64,000 nucleotides of DNA from CAZKRU01 sp964555235 (GTDB taxonomy: Bacteria > Verrucomicrobiota > Verrucomicrobiia > Methylacidiphilales > CAMAQI01): positions 45,709 to 109,708 of the forward strand of contig CAZKRU010000003.1 in assembly GCA_964555235.1 (NCBI GenBank). Direction: 5' to 3'. Position 1 is the first letter of the stretch. Every line of letters starts with the position of its first letter. The position numbers and the translations under genes were made by a program. Of this stretch, positions 30,411 to 39,684 are shown in pieces. The notes under the pieces were generated by a model that had not been told where the DNA came from, made no database searches, and was given only the letters and a program-made list of their open reading frames with translations.

Positions 30411-33400
30411 TAGTTTTGGTCAGGGCCAGAAGCCGGTGGCGTCTGCACGACCGGATTCGCGGACATCGCCAGAGATTCTTTCGACTCCTCACGACGTTCG
30501 CGTCCGGTAGGCTCGTCGCTCGGACGATTTCCTTCGCTCACGGTCGGCTCCTGATTGGAGTGTTTGTTGAGCTGATAGGAGAGTAGTTTCGAGCAACCAC
30601 GTTCTTCCATCGTTACGCCATAAAGCGCATCGGCCATGCTAATCGTGCGACGATTGTGGGTGATGACGACGAACTGCGAGTGTTCGAGGAAACGTTGGAG
30701 CATCTTGATGAATCGTGTGACATTCGATTCGTCAAGCGGTGCATCCATTTCGTCCAAGATACAGAACGGGCTCGGTTTGACTTGGTAGATCGCAAAGAGA
30801 AGCGCCACGGCGGTCATCGTCTTTTCTCCACCGGAGAGCAATGAGATTTGTTGCGGCTGTTTGCCGGGAGGCTTGGCGATGACGTCGATTCCGCACTCGA
30901 GCGGATCATTTTCATCCTGAAGCTCGAGGCGGGCGGTTCCACCTCCGAAAAGCTCCGAGAAGATTTGTTGGAAGTTCACCTTCACCTTTTCAAAGGTTTG
31001 GGAGAAGAGTTCCTTCGTCGTCAGATTGATCTTCGCGATGGCTTCGATGAGCTGGTCTTTTGAATTTCGCAAATCGTTGAATTGTGTTTCAAGATTGAGA
31101 TGGTGCTTTTCGAGGTCTTCGAATTCCTGAATGGAATCGAGATTGACCGGGCCCATCGCATCGAGACGTGTACGCTTTTCATTGACCTCGGTTTCAATCG
31201 AAGCCCATTCCGGGGTTTCTTCACCCTCGGGGAGCTCCGGAAGATTTTCGAGAGTCAGCTGATAGTGGCGTTCGATTCGCTCGCGGAGATTTCCGAGAAG
31301 CATCTGGCGTTGGCTGAGAGCGACTTCGATTCCGGAACGACGTCCCTGAAGATCCGAGAGCTCGCGGCGTTGATTCTTGAGAACCAATTCGCGCTCATCG
31401 ATCAACGTTTGTTGCTGTGCCTTGTTCTGGTTTTTCTCTTGAAGTGCGGACTCCATTTGTTGTGCGGATTCACGTGCTTGATCGAGTTCAACTTGAGCGG
31501 CTTCGATTTCCTCACGGGAACGGAGGATGCGGGATCGGTGCTCTTCGACGGTGGTACGGCGTTGCACTAAAGATTCTTGTAACTCGCCCTGACGGTGGAG
31601 GTGTTGTTCTTTTTGAGAAACCGTGTGATCCCGGATCTGTTGTTGAGTTGCCAGTTGAACGCGAAGCTCGCTGAGTTCCTGACGGATGCGGGATTCGATG
31701 ACGACTTTTTCATCCATCTCCGCTTCTACCTGGCGAATTTCTTCCTCGATCGTATTGGCGCGAGTCTGTTCTTCTTCGACTCGGAGGGCGAGGGCAGACT
31801 GACGTTCCTGATCGGCTTGATCCTGAGCGATCAGGCGGTTGAGATCGGCGGTCAGAGTTTGTTGATGCCGCTCCACTTGGGAGATTGAATCGACCACCGT
31901 TTCCAAGGTGTGTTTGAATTTGGCGACTTCGATTTCCTGGAGATGCGTGGCGGCATGAACCTCCTGGTATTCGGTTTGAAGAGTTTGATGGCGGCTTTGA
32001 ATCGTTTCCGCTTGAGCTCTGAGCGTTTCTGCCGTTTGTCCGCTGGATTGAAGCGAAACTTCCAACGTGCGAATTTCGTTATGGCGCAAGAAGGTATCCA
32101 TTGCGCCTCCTTCGGGGAGTCCGACACGGACGAGCCCTGCTGGCGTGAGCAGTTCGCCGGTGCGAGTCGCGATGGTCGCTTCGGGGAGTCGTCCCTTGAG
32201 TTCAAACGCTTCGTCGAGCGTATTCACAATAAAGGCGTTTTCAAGATAAGCCGCGACGAACGGAGTGGCCACTTCATCGACGAGGAGGCTGTTCCGGGCA
32301 TGGGTTGATTCATGAAGGTTCGTCGTCGGGGAAACGCGAGCTGCCTCCAACAGCGCAATCGTTGCGGGGCGGTTTTCACCCGAGCGAAGAGCTTCGATTA
32401 ACCGTTTGGCATCACTGGAACCACGAAGGAGCAGCGCGCTGGCGCTTTCTCCGAAGAGCAAGGCGACGGCTTTTTCGTCCCCCGCCTGAACCTGAACGTG
32501 ATCGGCCAAGATGCCGAGAATTTCAACACCGAGAGAGGAAGATTGATCCAGAAGTTCCTGCGTTCCGGCGGGAACACCGGCGTGATTTCGGACAAGCTTT
32601 TCAAGCGCTTCCTTTTGCGCGAGGTGAGTCTGGTGCTCGCGTTTCGCAGTGTCGTAAGAGGCTTGCGTCTCTTTTAATTCGCTCGAGAGACTTTGAATCT
32701 GCTCTTGGATTTCCGCACGACGGTTTCGGTGTTGTTGAAGTTGTTCTTCCGAAAGTTGAAGCGATTGGGCGACTTCCTGACGGCGACCATCGGCTTCGGC
32801 GCGACGCTGGGCGAGAAGATCCTGTTCGGTGCGAAGATTTTCGACACGGAAGAGGAAATTGCGCTGCTGCAATTCGAGTGCGGCAAATTGATTTCGCAGC
32901 TCATGAAGACCTTCGGTGATCGATCCGGATTGCTCTCGTTTTTCGCCGCGAGTTTGTTCGAGGCTCAAGCGTTGTTGATGCGCGGTACGGGCTTCCTCGT
33001 CTTTTTCCAAGCAGGACGTTTCAGTTCCCTGCAGACGGGCCTGCATTTCAATCAACTGTTGCTCGAGGTCGGCAATCGTCGAGGCTTGAACGTGAATCTT
33101 TTCTTCGATCGAAGCGATCTCGCGTTCGGCTTCTTCTGCCATCAGTTCGTATTCACCGATACGCGTCTCATTGCTTTCGATGCGTTGTTGGGAACGCTCT
33201 TGAGTGACGCGGGCTTCATTTTGAGTTTCGCGGAGGCGGAGAATCTCTTCGTCGACGGTTTGGAGGTCGAAACGGAGCTGTTGGACTTCACCTTCCTGCG
33301 CTTCGATTGATTGTTCCAATCCGGATTGAGCTCCCTGAAGGGCACTGAATTGTTCGGCAAAACCGATGATTTCAGTTTTGAGTTGATCGAACTGATGCTT

Positions 33401-34090
33401 GCCGAATTTAAGTTCGAGACCGCGAAGATCGTCGAGAAGTTCTTTGTAACGGCGCGCTTTGGCCGCTTGACGCTGGAGGGAGCCGAGTTGACGTTTCACC
33501 TCCTGAATTTGCGTATCCAAAATCGTGAGATTGGCTTCGGAGTGTTCGAGCTTGCGGAGAGCTTCCTTGCGCTGGTTTTTGTAACGGGTAATTCCAGCGG
33601 CTTCTTCGAAAATCGCCCGACGATCTTCCGGACGTGCCGAGAGGATCATATCGATCTTTCCCTGCTCCATGATGGAGTAGGAAGTCCGACCGATTCCGGT
33701 ATCCATGAAGGTCTGCTGAATATCTTTGAGGCGGCACGGTTGTTTGTTGATCTCGTATTCGCTGACTCCGTCGCGGAAAAGGCGGCGGGTGATCGTGACT
33801 TCGTTGAATTCCGTTTGAAGAATTCCTTCACAATCGCCGAAGGTCAGGGAGACTTCGGCCATGCCGAGCGGCTTCCGACTTTCGCTTCCATTAAAAATGA
33901 CATCTTGCATCTGACCGCCGCGAAGTGCCTTGGCGGACTGTTCGCCGAGAACCCAGCGAACGGAGTCGAGGACGTTACTTTTCCCACAGCCATTCGGACC
34001 GACAATGGCAGTGACGCCTTGATGAAAGTCGATTTTGGTTGGATCGGCGAATGACTTGAACCCGTGAATGTGTAGCGATTTCAGAAACAT
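30410..34090 (-). CDS. smc: Chromosome segregation ATPase Smc
   Basis: Structural maintenance of chromosomes protein, which with ScpA/ScpB compacts and segregates DNA. From the ATG MFLKSLHIHGFKSFADPTKI: Walker A GPNGCGKSN, then a long coiled coil, a hinge region (about residues 520-660, including AGVPAGTQELL and AFELKGRLPEATI), the return coil, signature LLSGGEKTMTAVALLFAIY and Walker B FCILDEMDAPLDESN. It is 1,226 residues with a polar C-terminal tail of about 45 residues beyond the ATPase head. Upstream in-frame codons to 34,144 are hydrophobic and not part of the family. scpA and scpB are not in the window. Confidence 0.96.
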   Translation of the reverse strand: MFLKSLHIHGFKSFADPTKIDFHQGVTAIVGPNGCGKSNVLDSVRWVLGEQSAKALRGGQMQDVIFNGSESRKPLGMAEVSLTFGDCEGILQTEFNEVTITRRLFRDGVSEYEINKQPCRLKDIQQTFMDTGIGRTSYSIMEQGKIDMILSARPEDRRAIFEEAAGITRYKNQRKEALRKLEHSEANLTILDTQIQEVKRQLGSLQRQAAKARRYKELLDDLRGLELKFGKHQFDQLKTEIIGFAEQFSALQGAQSGLEQSIEAQEGEVQQLRFDLQTVDEEILRLRETQNEARVTQERSQQRIESNETRIGEYELMAEEAEREIASIEEKIHVQASTIADLEQQLIEMQARLQGTETSCLEKDEEARTAHQQRLSLEQTRGEKREQSGSITEGLHELRNQFAALELQQRNFLFRVENLRTEQDLLAQRRAEADGRRQEVAQSLQLSEEQLQQHRNRRAEIQEQIQSLSSELKETQASYDTAKREHQTHLAQKEALEKLVRNHAGVPAGTQELLDQSSSLGVEILGILADHVQVQAGDEKAVALLFGESASALLLRGSSDAKRLIEALRSGENRPATIALLEAARVSPTTNLHESTHARNSLLVDEVATPFVAAYLENAFIVNTLDEAFELKGRLPEATIATRTGELLTPAGLVRVGLPEGGAMDTFLRHNEIRTLEVSLQSSGQTAETLRAQAETIQSRHQTLQTEYQEVHAATHLQEIEVAKFKHTLETVVDSISQVERHQQTLTADLNRLIAQDQADQERQSALALRVEEEQTRANTIEEEIRQVEAEMDEKVVIESRIRQELSELRVQLATQQQIRDHTVSQKEQHLHRQGELQESLVQRRTTVEEHRSRILRSREEIEAAQVELDQARESAQQMESALQEKNQNKAQQQTLIDERELVLKNQRRELSDLQGRRSGIEVALSQRQMLLGNLRERIERHYQLTLENLPELPEGEETPEWASIETEVNEKRTRLDAMGPVNLDSIQEFEDLEKHHLNLETQFNDLRNSKDQLIEAIAKINLTTKELFSQTFEKVKVNFQQIFSELFGGGTARLELQDENDPLECGIDVIAKPPGKQPQQISLLSGGEKTMTAVALLFAIYQVKPSPFCILDEMDAPLDESNVTRFIKMLQRFLEHSQFVVITHNRRTISMADALYGVTMEERGCSKLLSYQLNKHSNQEPTVSEGNRPSDEPTGRERREESKESLAMSANPVVQTPPASGPDQN

Positions 34091-34309
34091 AGGTCCGATC
34101 ATTCCGTAAATTTTTAGAATGGCAAGAAAAAGGTACCCCACCACTAATAGTATAATATTTACTTATAAACACTACAGGTTGTGTATGTGTAAAATATGTT
34201 CTAAGTCTCTGGAAGTTGTAGATTTACAAAAAGTGACTCAAAAATTTAACCCCAAAAGGACTATTTTGAGCTCTTGCAACGAGACGGGGGGTCGTCTTAG
34301 GATCCCTCC

Positions 34310-36352
34310 ATGAGGCCACTTCCTTCGCATCGCCGTACCACTGTACTTCGCGAGTTTCTCTTCGGATCCGCCTATTATCCGGAGCATTGGGATGCGGCGA
34401 CGCGAGCGGAAGATGCGTCGCGAATGAAAGCGGCGGGCTGGAATGTGGTTCGCATGGGAGAATTTGCGTGGGCCTTGATGGAGCCGGAGCCCGGGAGATT
34501 TGATTTTTCGCTCTTTGACGAAACGATTGATCGACTCGGCAAGGAAGGGATTCGCACCATTTTTTGTACACCAACGGCGACGCCCCCTCGTTGGCTGACG
34601 TTGAAGTATCCGGAGATCATGAGAGTGAATGCGGAGGAGGTTGCGATGGAGCATGGGTCGCGCCAGCAGGCGAGCCTGATGCATTCGATTTTTCGAGAGG
34701 AGAGTCGTCGAATCACCCGAGTCCTAGCGGAACATTTTAAATCAAATCCGAATGTCATCGGATGGCAGTTGGATAATGAAATTCACTGTCAGATTTCAGA
34801 GGATCATTCGGAGGCGTCACGACTGGCATTTGTGGAATTTCTTCGAAAGAAATATCAGAACCGCATTGAGGATTTGAATCGCGAGTGGGGGACTTCCTTT
34901 TGGTCGCTGACCTATCCGAGCTTTGAATCGATCCTGACGCCGAAGGCGAATCGTCCGACGTATCCGAATCCGTCGCACCTGCTCGATTACTATCGTTTTC
35001 TCTCGGCGGCGGCAGCGGAATTTATGCGGGATCAGGCGAAGATTCTTCGTGAGGCGAACGCGTTGTGGTGGGTGACGCACAACGGTTGTTTCAAGAATTT
35101 GGATTATCGAGGGGATTTGGGAGAGATGCTTGATTTCTTGGGATACGATACGTATCCGATGTTTACACACGATGCGACGGAGCGGGCAAGGGGACATGCT
35201 TACAATCTGGATCGAGTTCGCGCCTGGTCGGGAAATTTTCTGATTCTGGAGCATCAGGCGGGGCCCGGGGGGCAGCTCGATTATTTTCTGGATACTCCGG
35301 AGCCGGGGGAGATGCGGGCGATGACGTATCGCAGTATTGCGCATGGGGCGGATGGACTTCTTTATTTTCGATGGCGCTCCTGTCGGTTTGGGGCCGAGGA
35401 ATATTGGACTGGAATTTTAGATCACGACAATCAACCGCGTCGCCGTTATCGGGAGGCGATGCAGGTCGGTGGCGAATTGGCGCGATTAGGTCAGGAAATT
35501 TTGGGGACTACGGTTCGGATGGAGGTCGCGGTGGCAGCGGGAGAGATTGAGAATGAGATGTTTCATCAGGCGCTTTCCCTAGGGCTTCCGGTGCCGGGAA
35601 ATGTGGGATGGCAAATTCATGGATGGTTTCATCGTAATCACTATGCGGTCGGATGCGTACATCCGGCGGATGATTTGAGTGGGGTTCGACTCTTGTTCAT
35701 TCCGCACTGGCCGTTGATTTCAGAGGAGTGGGTGAGTCGTCTTGAAGTGTGGGTGAAGGCGGGAGGAGTTTTGGTGATTGGAGCGCGATCCGGGACTCAT
35801 CGAATGAACGGTCAGGTGACCTCTGAAACCCTACCGGGCGTCTTTCAAAAATTGGCGGGTGTTCAAGTGGAAGAATACGGAAAGCAGAATCATCCCGCCT
35901 CGCGCCCCTTGGATTTGAAGATTGGATCTCAAATCGTCCGGTCAGAGCATTGGTATGAAGAATTGATTCCCGAGGTGGGGACGGAAGTGGTCGGAACGTG
36001 GGAGAGTCGGCATCTCCAAAAGCGGCCGGCGATTTGCTCACGAGCTCAGGGAAAGGGACGGGTGATCTACGTCGGCACGTATCTCACCGAGCCGGTGGTT
36101 GCCTCATTAATGGAGAGCCTTCGGGAGACGATTTCATTGCGTCCGGTGGCATCTGAGATTCCGGAGGGAGTGGAGGTTGTGGTGCGAGAGGGGGGCGGCA
36201 AGCGCTTTTGGTTTGTGGTCAATGGGGAGACTCCGCTGGTCTGGAAAACACCCCCTCGAGGAAAGGACCTATTGAGTGGGAATTCTGTCGGTGACTCGCT
36301 CGCTCTCGAGGCCTATGGAGTCTCCATAATTCACTCAAATGACACATTTTGA
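34310..36352 (+). CDS. GH42 beta-galactosidase
   Basis: A 680-residue intracellular glycosidase. Domain A (TIM barrel) begins FLFGSAYYPEHW and contains VVRMGEFAWALMEPEPG, the acid/base motif GWQLDNEIHC (Glu), and the nucleophile in NFLILEHQAGPGGQ (Glu). Domain B (trimerisation) follows at about 400-600 (VRLLFIPHWPLISEEWV), then a short beta domain. No signal peptide is seen. It acts on beta-galactosides, but GH42 enzymes also act on arabinosides and fucosides. It is divergent from smc across a 219-bp AT-rich gap, which presumably carries its promoter. Confidence 0.92.
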   Translation: MRPLPSHRRTTVLREFLFGSAYYPEHWDAATRAEDASRMKAAGWNVVRMGEFAWALMEPEPGRFDFSLFDETIDRLGKEGIRTIFCTPTATPPRWLTLKYPEIMRVNAEEVAMEHGSRQQASLMHSIFREESRRITRVLAEHFKSNPNVIGWQLDNEIHCQISEDHSEASRLAFVEFLRKKYQNRIEDLNREWGTSFWSLTYPSFESILTPKANRPTYPNPSHLLDYYRFLSAAAAEFMRDQAKILREANALWWVTHNGCFKNLDYRGDLGEMLDFLGYDTYPMFTHDATERARGHAYNLDRVRAWSGNFLILEHQAGPGGQLDYFLDTPEPGEMRAMTYRSIAHGADGLLYFRWRSCRFGAEEYWTGILDHDNQPRRRYREAMQVGGELARLGQEILGTTVRMEVAVAAGEIENEMFHQALSLGLPVPGNVGWQIHGWFHRNHYAVGCVHPADDLSGVRLLFIPHWPLISEEWVSRLEVWVKAGGVLVIGARSGTHRMNGQVTSETLPGVFQKLAGVQVEEYGKQNHPASRPLDLKIGSQIVRSEHWYEELIPEVGTEVVGTWESRHLQKRPAICSRAQGKGRVIYVGTYLTEPVVASLMESLRETISLRPVASEIPEGVEVVVREGGGKRFWFVVNGETPLVWKTPPRGKDLLSGNSVGDSLALEAYGVSIIHSNDTF

Positions 36353-36389
36353 GGGTTGCCAATCTATTAATTTAACTTATATTTAAACT

Positions 36390-38186
36390 ATGAACACGAC
36401 CTCCCCTTCCAAGCACCAAACTCTCAATCATTGGGTCCAAGAAGCGATCGATCTCTGTCAGCCGGACAACGTTCACTGGTGTGATGGTTCGGAGGAGGAA
36501 AATCAGAAACTGATCTCCCTTCTGGTCCAGTCCGGGACCTTCCGAAAGCTCAATGAGGCCAAACGTCCGAATAGCTATCTGGCTTGGTCTGACCCGAGCG
36601 ATGTCGCCCGAGTGGAAGATCGGACGTTTATCTGCAGTCTCTCCAAAGATGATGCCGGTCCGACCAATAACTGGATGCATCCGGAAAAGATGAAGGAACT
36701 CCTCCGAGGACATTTCAATGGATGTATGAAGGGGCGGACGATGTACGTCATTCCGTTCAGCATGGGTCCCATCGGTTCACCGCTCGCACATATCGGAATT
36801 GAAATCACCGATTCCCCGTACGTTGTGACGAGTATGCGAATCATGACGCGAATCGGCACCCGGGTTCTTGAGGTTCTGGGAGAAAAAGGAAAATTCATTC
36901 CGTGTCTTCACTCGGTGGGAGCGCCGTTGGCCCCGGGCCAAAAGGATGTCTCTTGGCCTTGCAACAAAGAAAACAAGTACATTGTTCATTTTCCCGAAGA
37001 GCGTTCGATCTGGTCCTATGGAAGCGGTTACGGCGGAAATGCGCTCCTTGGAAAGAAATGTTTCGCGCTTCGAATCGCCTCTTGCATGGCGCGTGATGAG
37101 GAGTGGATGGCGGAGCACATGCTGATTCTCGGGGTGGAATCTCCCGAGGGTGAAAAAACCTATGTGGCCGCGGCGTTTCCAAGTGCCTGTGGAAAAACGA
37201 ATTTTGCAATGTTGATTCCTCCTCCCGCATTTAAGGGATGGAAAGTCTGGACGGTCGGTGATGACATTGCGTGGATCAAGCCGGGTGCGGATGGAAATCT
37301 TTATGCGATTAATCCGGAGGCCGGGTTCTTTGGCGTGGCCCCCGGAACCTCTCCGAAGTCGAATCCGAATGCGATGATCTCCATGCGGGAAAATTCAATC
37401 TTCACTAACGTTGCTCTCACTCCCGACGGCGACGTTTGGTGGGAGGAACTTACTGACACTCCGCCTCCCAAATTAGTCGACTGGAACGGACTCGATTGGA
37501 CTCCCGATTGTGGACGCAAGGCGGCACATCCGAATGCTCGCTTCACCTGTCCCGCCTCCCAATGTCCGACGATTGATCCAGAGTGGGAAAATCCGAACGG
37601 GGTTCCAATCAGTGCCATCATTGTAGGGGGACGTCGCCCTACGGATATGCCGCTTGTATTCCAAGCCTTTAATTGGAGTCATGGAGTTTATCTTGCCGCG
37701 ACGATGGGATCGGAAACCACTGCAGCTGCTGCTGGAAAAGTGGGACAGCTGCGTCGCGATCCGATGGCAATGCTCCCGTTCTGCGGTTACAACATGGGCG
37801 ATTACTTCCGGCATTGGCTCAAAATGGGAAAACGAGTTCCCGTTCCTCCGCGCGTTTTTCACGTCAACTGGTTCCGTAAGGATGCCGACAACAAATTTCT
37901 CTGGCCCGGTTATAGCGAAAACATGCGGGTTCTCATGTGGATCATCGATCGTTGTCGGGGCCGCGGTTCCGCAGTGGAAAGTCCGATCGGATGGATGCCT
38001 CGCTACGAGGATCTGGATTGGACGGGATTGGACTTCACCGAAGAAAAATTCAGCGAGCTCATGTCATTCAATCGCGAGCAGTGGCGTCTCAAAACGCTCG
38101 ATCACGAAGAGCTCTTCCTCCGGATCCACGAGCATCTTCCGAAAGAATTCATCTTCGAGCGGGAGCTGTTGATCTCGCGGTTGTAA
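36390..38186 (+). CDS. pckG: Phosphoenolpyruvate carboxykinase (GTP)
   Basis: Converts oxaloacetate and GTP to phosphoenolpyruvate in gluconeogenesis. The 598-residue protein has the GTP-type signatures: VIPFSMGPIGSPLA, SGYGGNALLGKKCFALR (catalytic), FPSACGKTNFAMLIPP (P-loop with the reactive Cys), WTVGDDIAWI (metal), NPEAGFFGVAPGTS and AIIVGGRRPTDMPLV. It starts 37 bases after the GH42 stop in the same direction and is followed within three bases by the dinD remnant. Confidence 0.96.
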   Translation: MNTTSPSKHQTLNHWVQEAIDLCQPDNVHWCDGSEEENQKLISLLVQSGTFRKLNEAKRPNSYLAWSDPSDVARVEDRTFICSLSKDDAGPTNNWMHPEKMKELLRGHFNGCMKGRTMYVIPFSMGPIGSPLAHIGIEITDSPYVVTSMRIMTRIGTRVLEVLGEKGKFIPCLHSVGAPLAPGQKDVSWPCNKENKYIVHFPEERSIWSYGSGYGGNALLGKKCFALRIASCMARDEEWMAEHMLILGVESPEGEKTYVAAAFPSACGKTNFAMLIPPPAFKGWKVWTVGDDIAWIKPGADGNLYAINPEAGFFGVAPGTSPKSNPNAMISMRENSIFTNVALTPDGDVWWEELTDTPPPKLVDWNGLDWTPDCGRKAAHPNARFTCPASQCPTIDPEWENPNGVPISAIIVGGRRPTDMPLVFQAFNWSHGVYLAATMGSETTAAAAGKVGQLRRDPMAMLPFCGYNMGDYFRHWLKMGKRVPVPPRVFHVNWFRKDADNKFLWPGYSENMRVLMWIIDRCRGRGSAVESPIGWMPRYEDLDWTGLDFTEEKFSELMSFNREQWRLKTLDHEELFLRIHEHLPKEFIFERELLISRL

Positions 38187-38188
38187 TC

Positions 38189-38875
38189 ATGAACGTCGAG
38201 ATCGTTCATTCTCTGACGAGCACCTTCGAGGCTCACTCTCAGCAAACGGAGGGAGGTGTCGAGTATTGGTTGGCACGTGATATTCAGCATCTTCTTGGTT
38301 ATGAAGAGTGGCGCAATTTTAATTCGACGATTTCGAAGGCGAAGACCTCTTGTGAGGTTTCCGGACACCGCACGGCTGACCATTTTGTTGGCGTCAACAA
38401 AATGGTCGACCTTGGCTCAGGAGGTCAACGCCAGATCGAAGACATCATGCTTTCCCGATATGCATGTTACCTCATCGCGCAAAATGGCGATTCGCGAAAA
38501 CAAGAGATAGCCTTTGCCCAAACCTATTTCGCGATTCAAACGCGCCGGGCGGAGTTGATCGAACAGCGATTACTTGAAGCGGAACGAGTCCAAGCAAGGA
38601 AGAAACTCACAGAAACCGAAAAAGAGCTTTCACAAGTGATCTTTGAGCAAACGGGTGGAAACCATGATTTCGCTTTAATTCGAAGCAAAGGTGATCAGGC
38701 GCTTTTTGGGAAAAGCACTCAAGCAATGAAGGCTCATTGGAAAGTGCCGGATACCCGTCCGTTGGCGGACTTCGCGCCGTCTTGCTTCGGAGGAAAAAAA
38801 GAGTCTTCGACGCCCAGATGCATTAGGTGGGCAATAGAATTTAGGCTTATTCCAAATCCCGCGCCAAAATCTTAA
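38189..38875 (+). pseudogene. dinD: DNA-damage-inducible protein D (DinD) relative, C-terminally truncated
   Basis: The N-terminal 190 residues match DinD: GVEYWLARDIQHLLGYEEW, DIMLSRYACYLIAQNGDSRKQEIAFAQTYFAIQTRR and LRAEL-type helix, ending HWKVPDTRPLADFAP. Where DinD continues with about 80 more residues, this frame turns into SCFGGKKESSTPRCIRWAIE, an unrelated tail, so the gene appears cut or frameshifted near 38,775. It begins three bases after pckG. An annotation from upstream start codons (37,937) would overlap pckG and is wrong. A remnant of a longer gene is the simplest explanation. Confidence 0.75.
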
Positions 38876-38922
38876 GGAAGCAATAGGGATGCGGCCCCGT
38901 TCTTCTCTCGTGGATGGCTTGG

Positions 38923-39579
38923 TTAGCTGTTTTTCTTTTGATAAGTCAGGAAGTCATCGAAAATCTTTGTTACGTCCTTTAAGGGTTTTTTCTCCAGAGT
39001 GCTTTTCTCTGAATAGTCTTTGCTTTGAATAAAGCCGACTTTTGTCTCCACATCATATTCGCCAAGTGCCTGATCGAGCATGAGGAAAGCAATACCCTGA
39101 TAAGTTTTCTTATTACCTGACTGATAGCCACGGATGTAAAGTGTAAGACCTGCTTTTCCTCCATCCGGCTCTACCGTGCAAAAGACATCGTCTGCCTTCA
39201 CCTTTACTCCTGCATACTCAATATCCATCGGTGATCTGCGCGGGCGGAATCTGATCCATGTCCAGTGATCCAGCTTAGGGGCAGCCGCATAAAGCTGCTC
39301 AACGGCTGGGAAAGCATCCTTGATTCCGTCTGCGCTGATTACGAATTCTCTTTTCCCGTCTTTGACGGGACTAAACTCAAAAGTTAGAGAGGGATTAATC
39401 TTTTTCATTTCCGCCGTCAGGCGGTCGAATGTCTTTTCCTGATCCTTTTCAAAATTGAACAGCACCCCATCATTTTTGCTGAACCAACTCCAAAAATCCT
39501 GTTCAGGCGTTGCTTTGCTCTTCAGGGTGAATAGTGAGAAGATCATAACTGTAAGGGCAATACGTAGAATCAAGTTCAT
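38923..39579 (-). CDS. Unknown secreted protein
   Basis: A 218-residue protein with an N-terminal signal peptide (ILRIALTVMIFSLFTLKSKA, cleaved after SKA) and a mixed alpha/beta remainder with WTWIRFRPRRSPMDIEYAGVKVKADDVFC. I do not recognise a family, though the layout (paired strands around FRPRR) recalls small periplasmic immunity-like proteins. It follows the DUF2310 gene on the same strand; the 21 bp between them lie in an attC-like palindrome. Confidence 0.6.
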   Translation of the reverse strand: MNLILRIALTVMIFSLFTLKSKATPEQDFWSWFSKNDGVLFNFEKDQEKTFDRLTAEMKKINPSLTFEFSPVKDGKREFVISADGIKDAFPAVEQLYAAAPKLDHWTWIRFRPRRSPMDIEYAGVKVKADDVFCTVEPDGGKAGLTLYIRGYQSGNKKTYQGIAFLMLDQALGEYDVETKVGFIQSKDYSEKSTLEKKPLKDVTKIFDDFLTYQKKNS

Positions 39580-39590
39580 TTGTTTAAGTT

Positions 39591-39684
39591 AACGCGAAGG
39601 TCAGCGGCGGGAGCCAGCCACCGATGACGCTCGATTTGTCACCTGAGCTGAACGGCTGGCTCCCGTTCGCTGGACCGTCTTGTT
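39591..39684 (-). repeat. attC-like imperfect palindrome (possible integron cassette site)
   Basis: Arms AACGCGAAGGTCAGCGGCGG (from 39,591) and the matching strand ending at 39,684 pair along about 29 bp with an unpaired extra base, and the outermost bases are AAC...GTT, as in attC sites. On the minus strand the end reads GCGTTAACT, close to the GTTRRRY core. It overlaps the last 28 codons of the DUF2310 gene, whose tail (TVQRTGASRSAQ) is therefore palindrome-encoded. Confidence 0.5.

Noticed and set aside
37937..38188. Longer dinD start inside pckG
   Set aside because: Translated tail is not related to DinD and overlaps the true pckG coding sequence; the ATG at 38,189 begins the homology.
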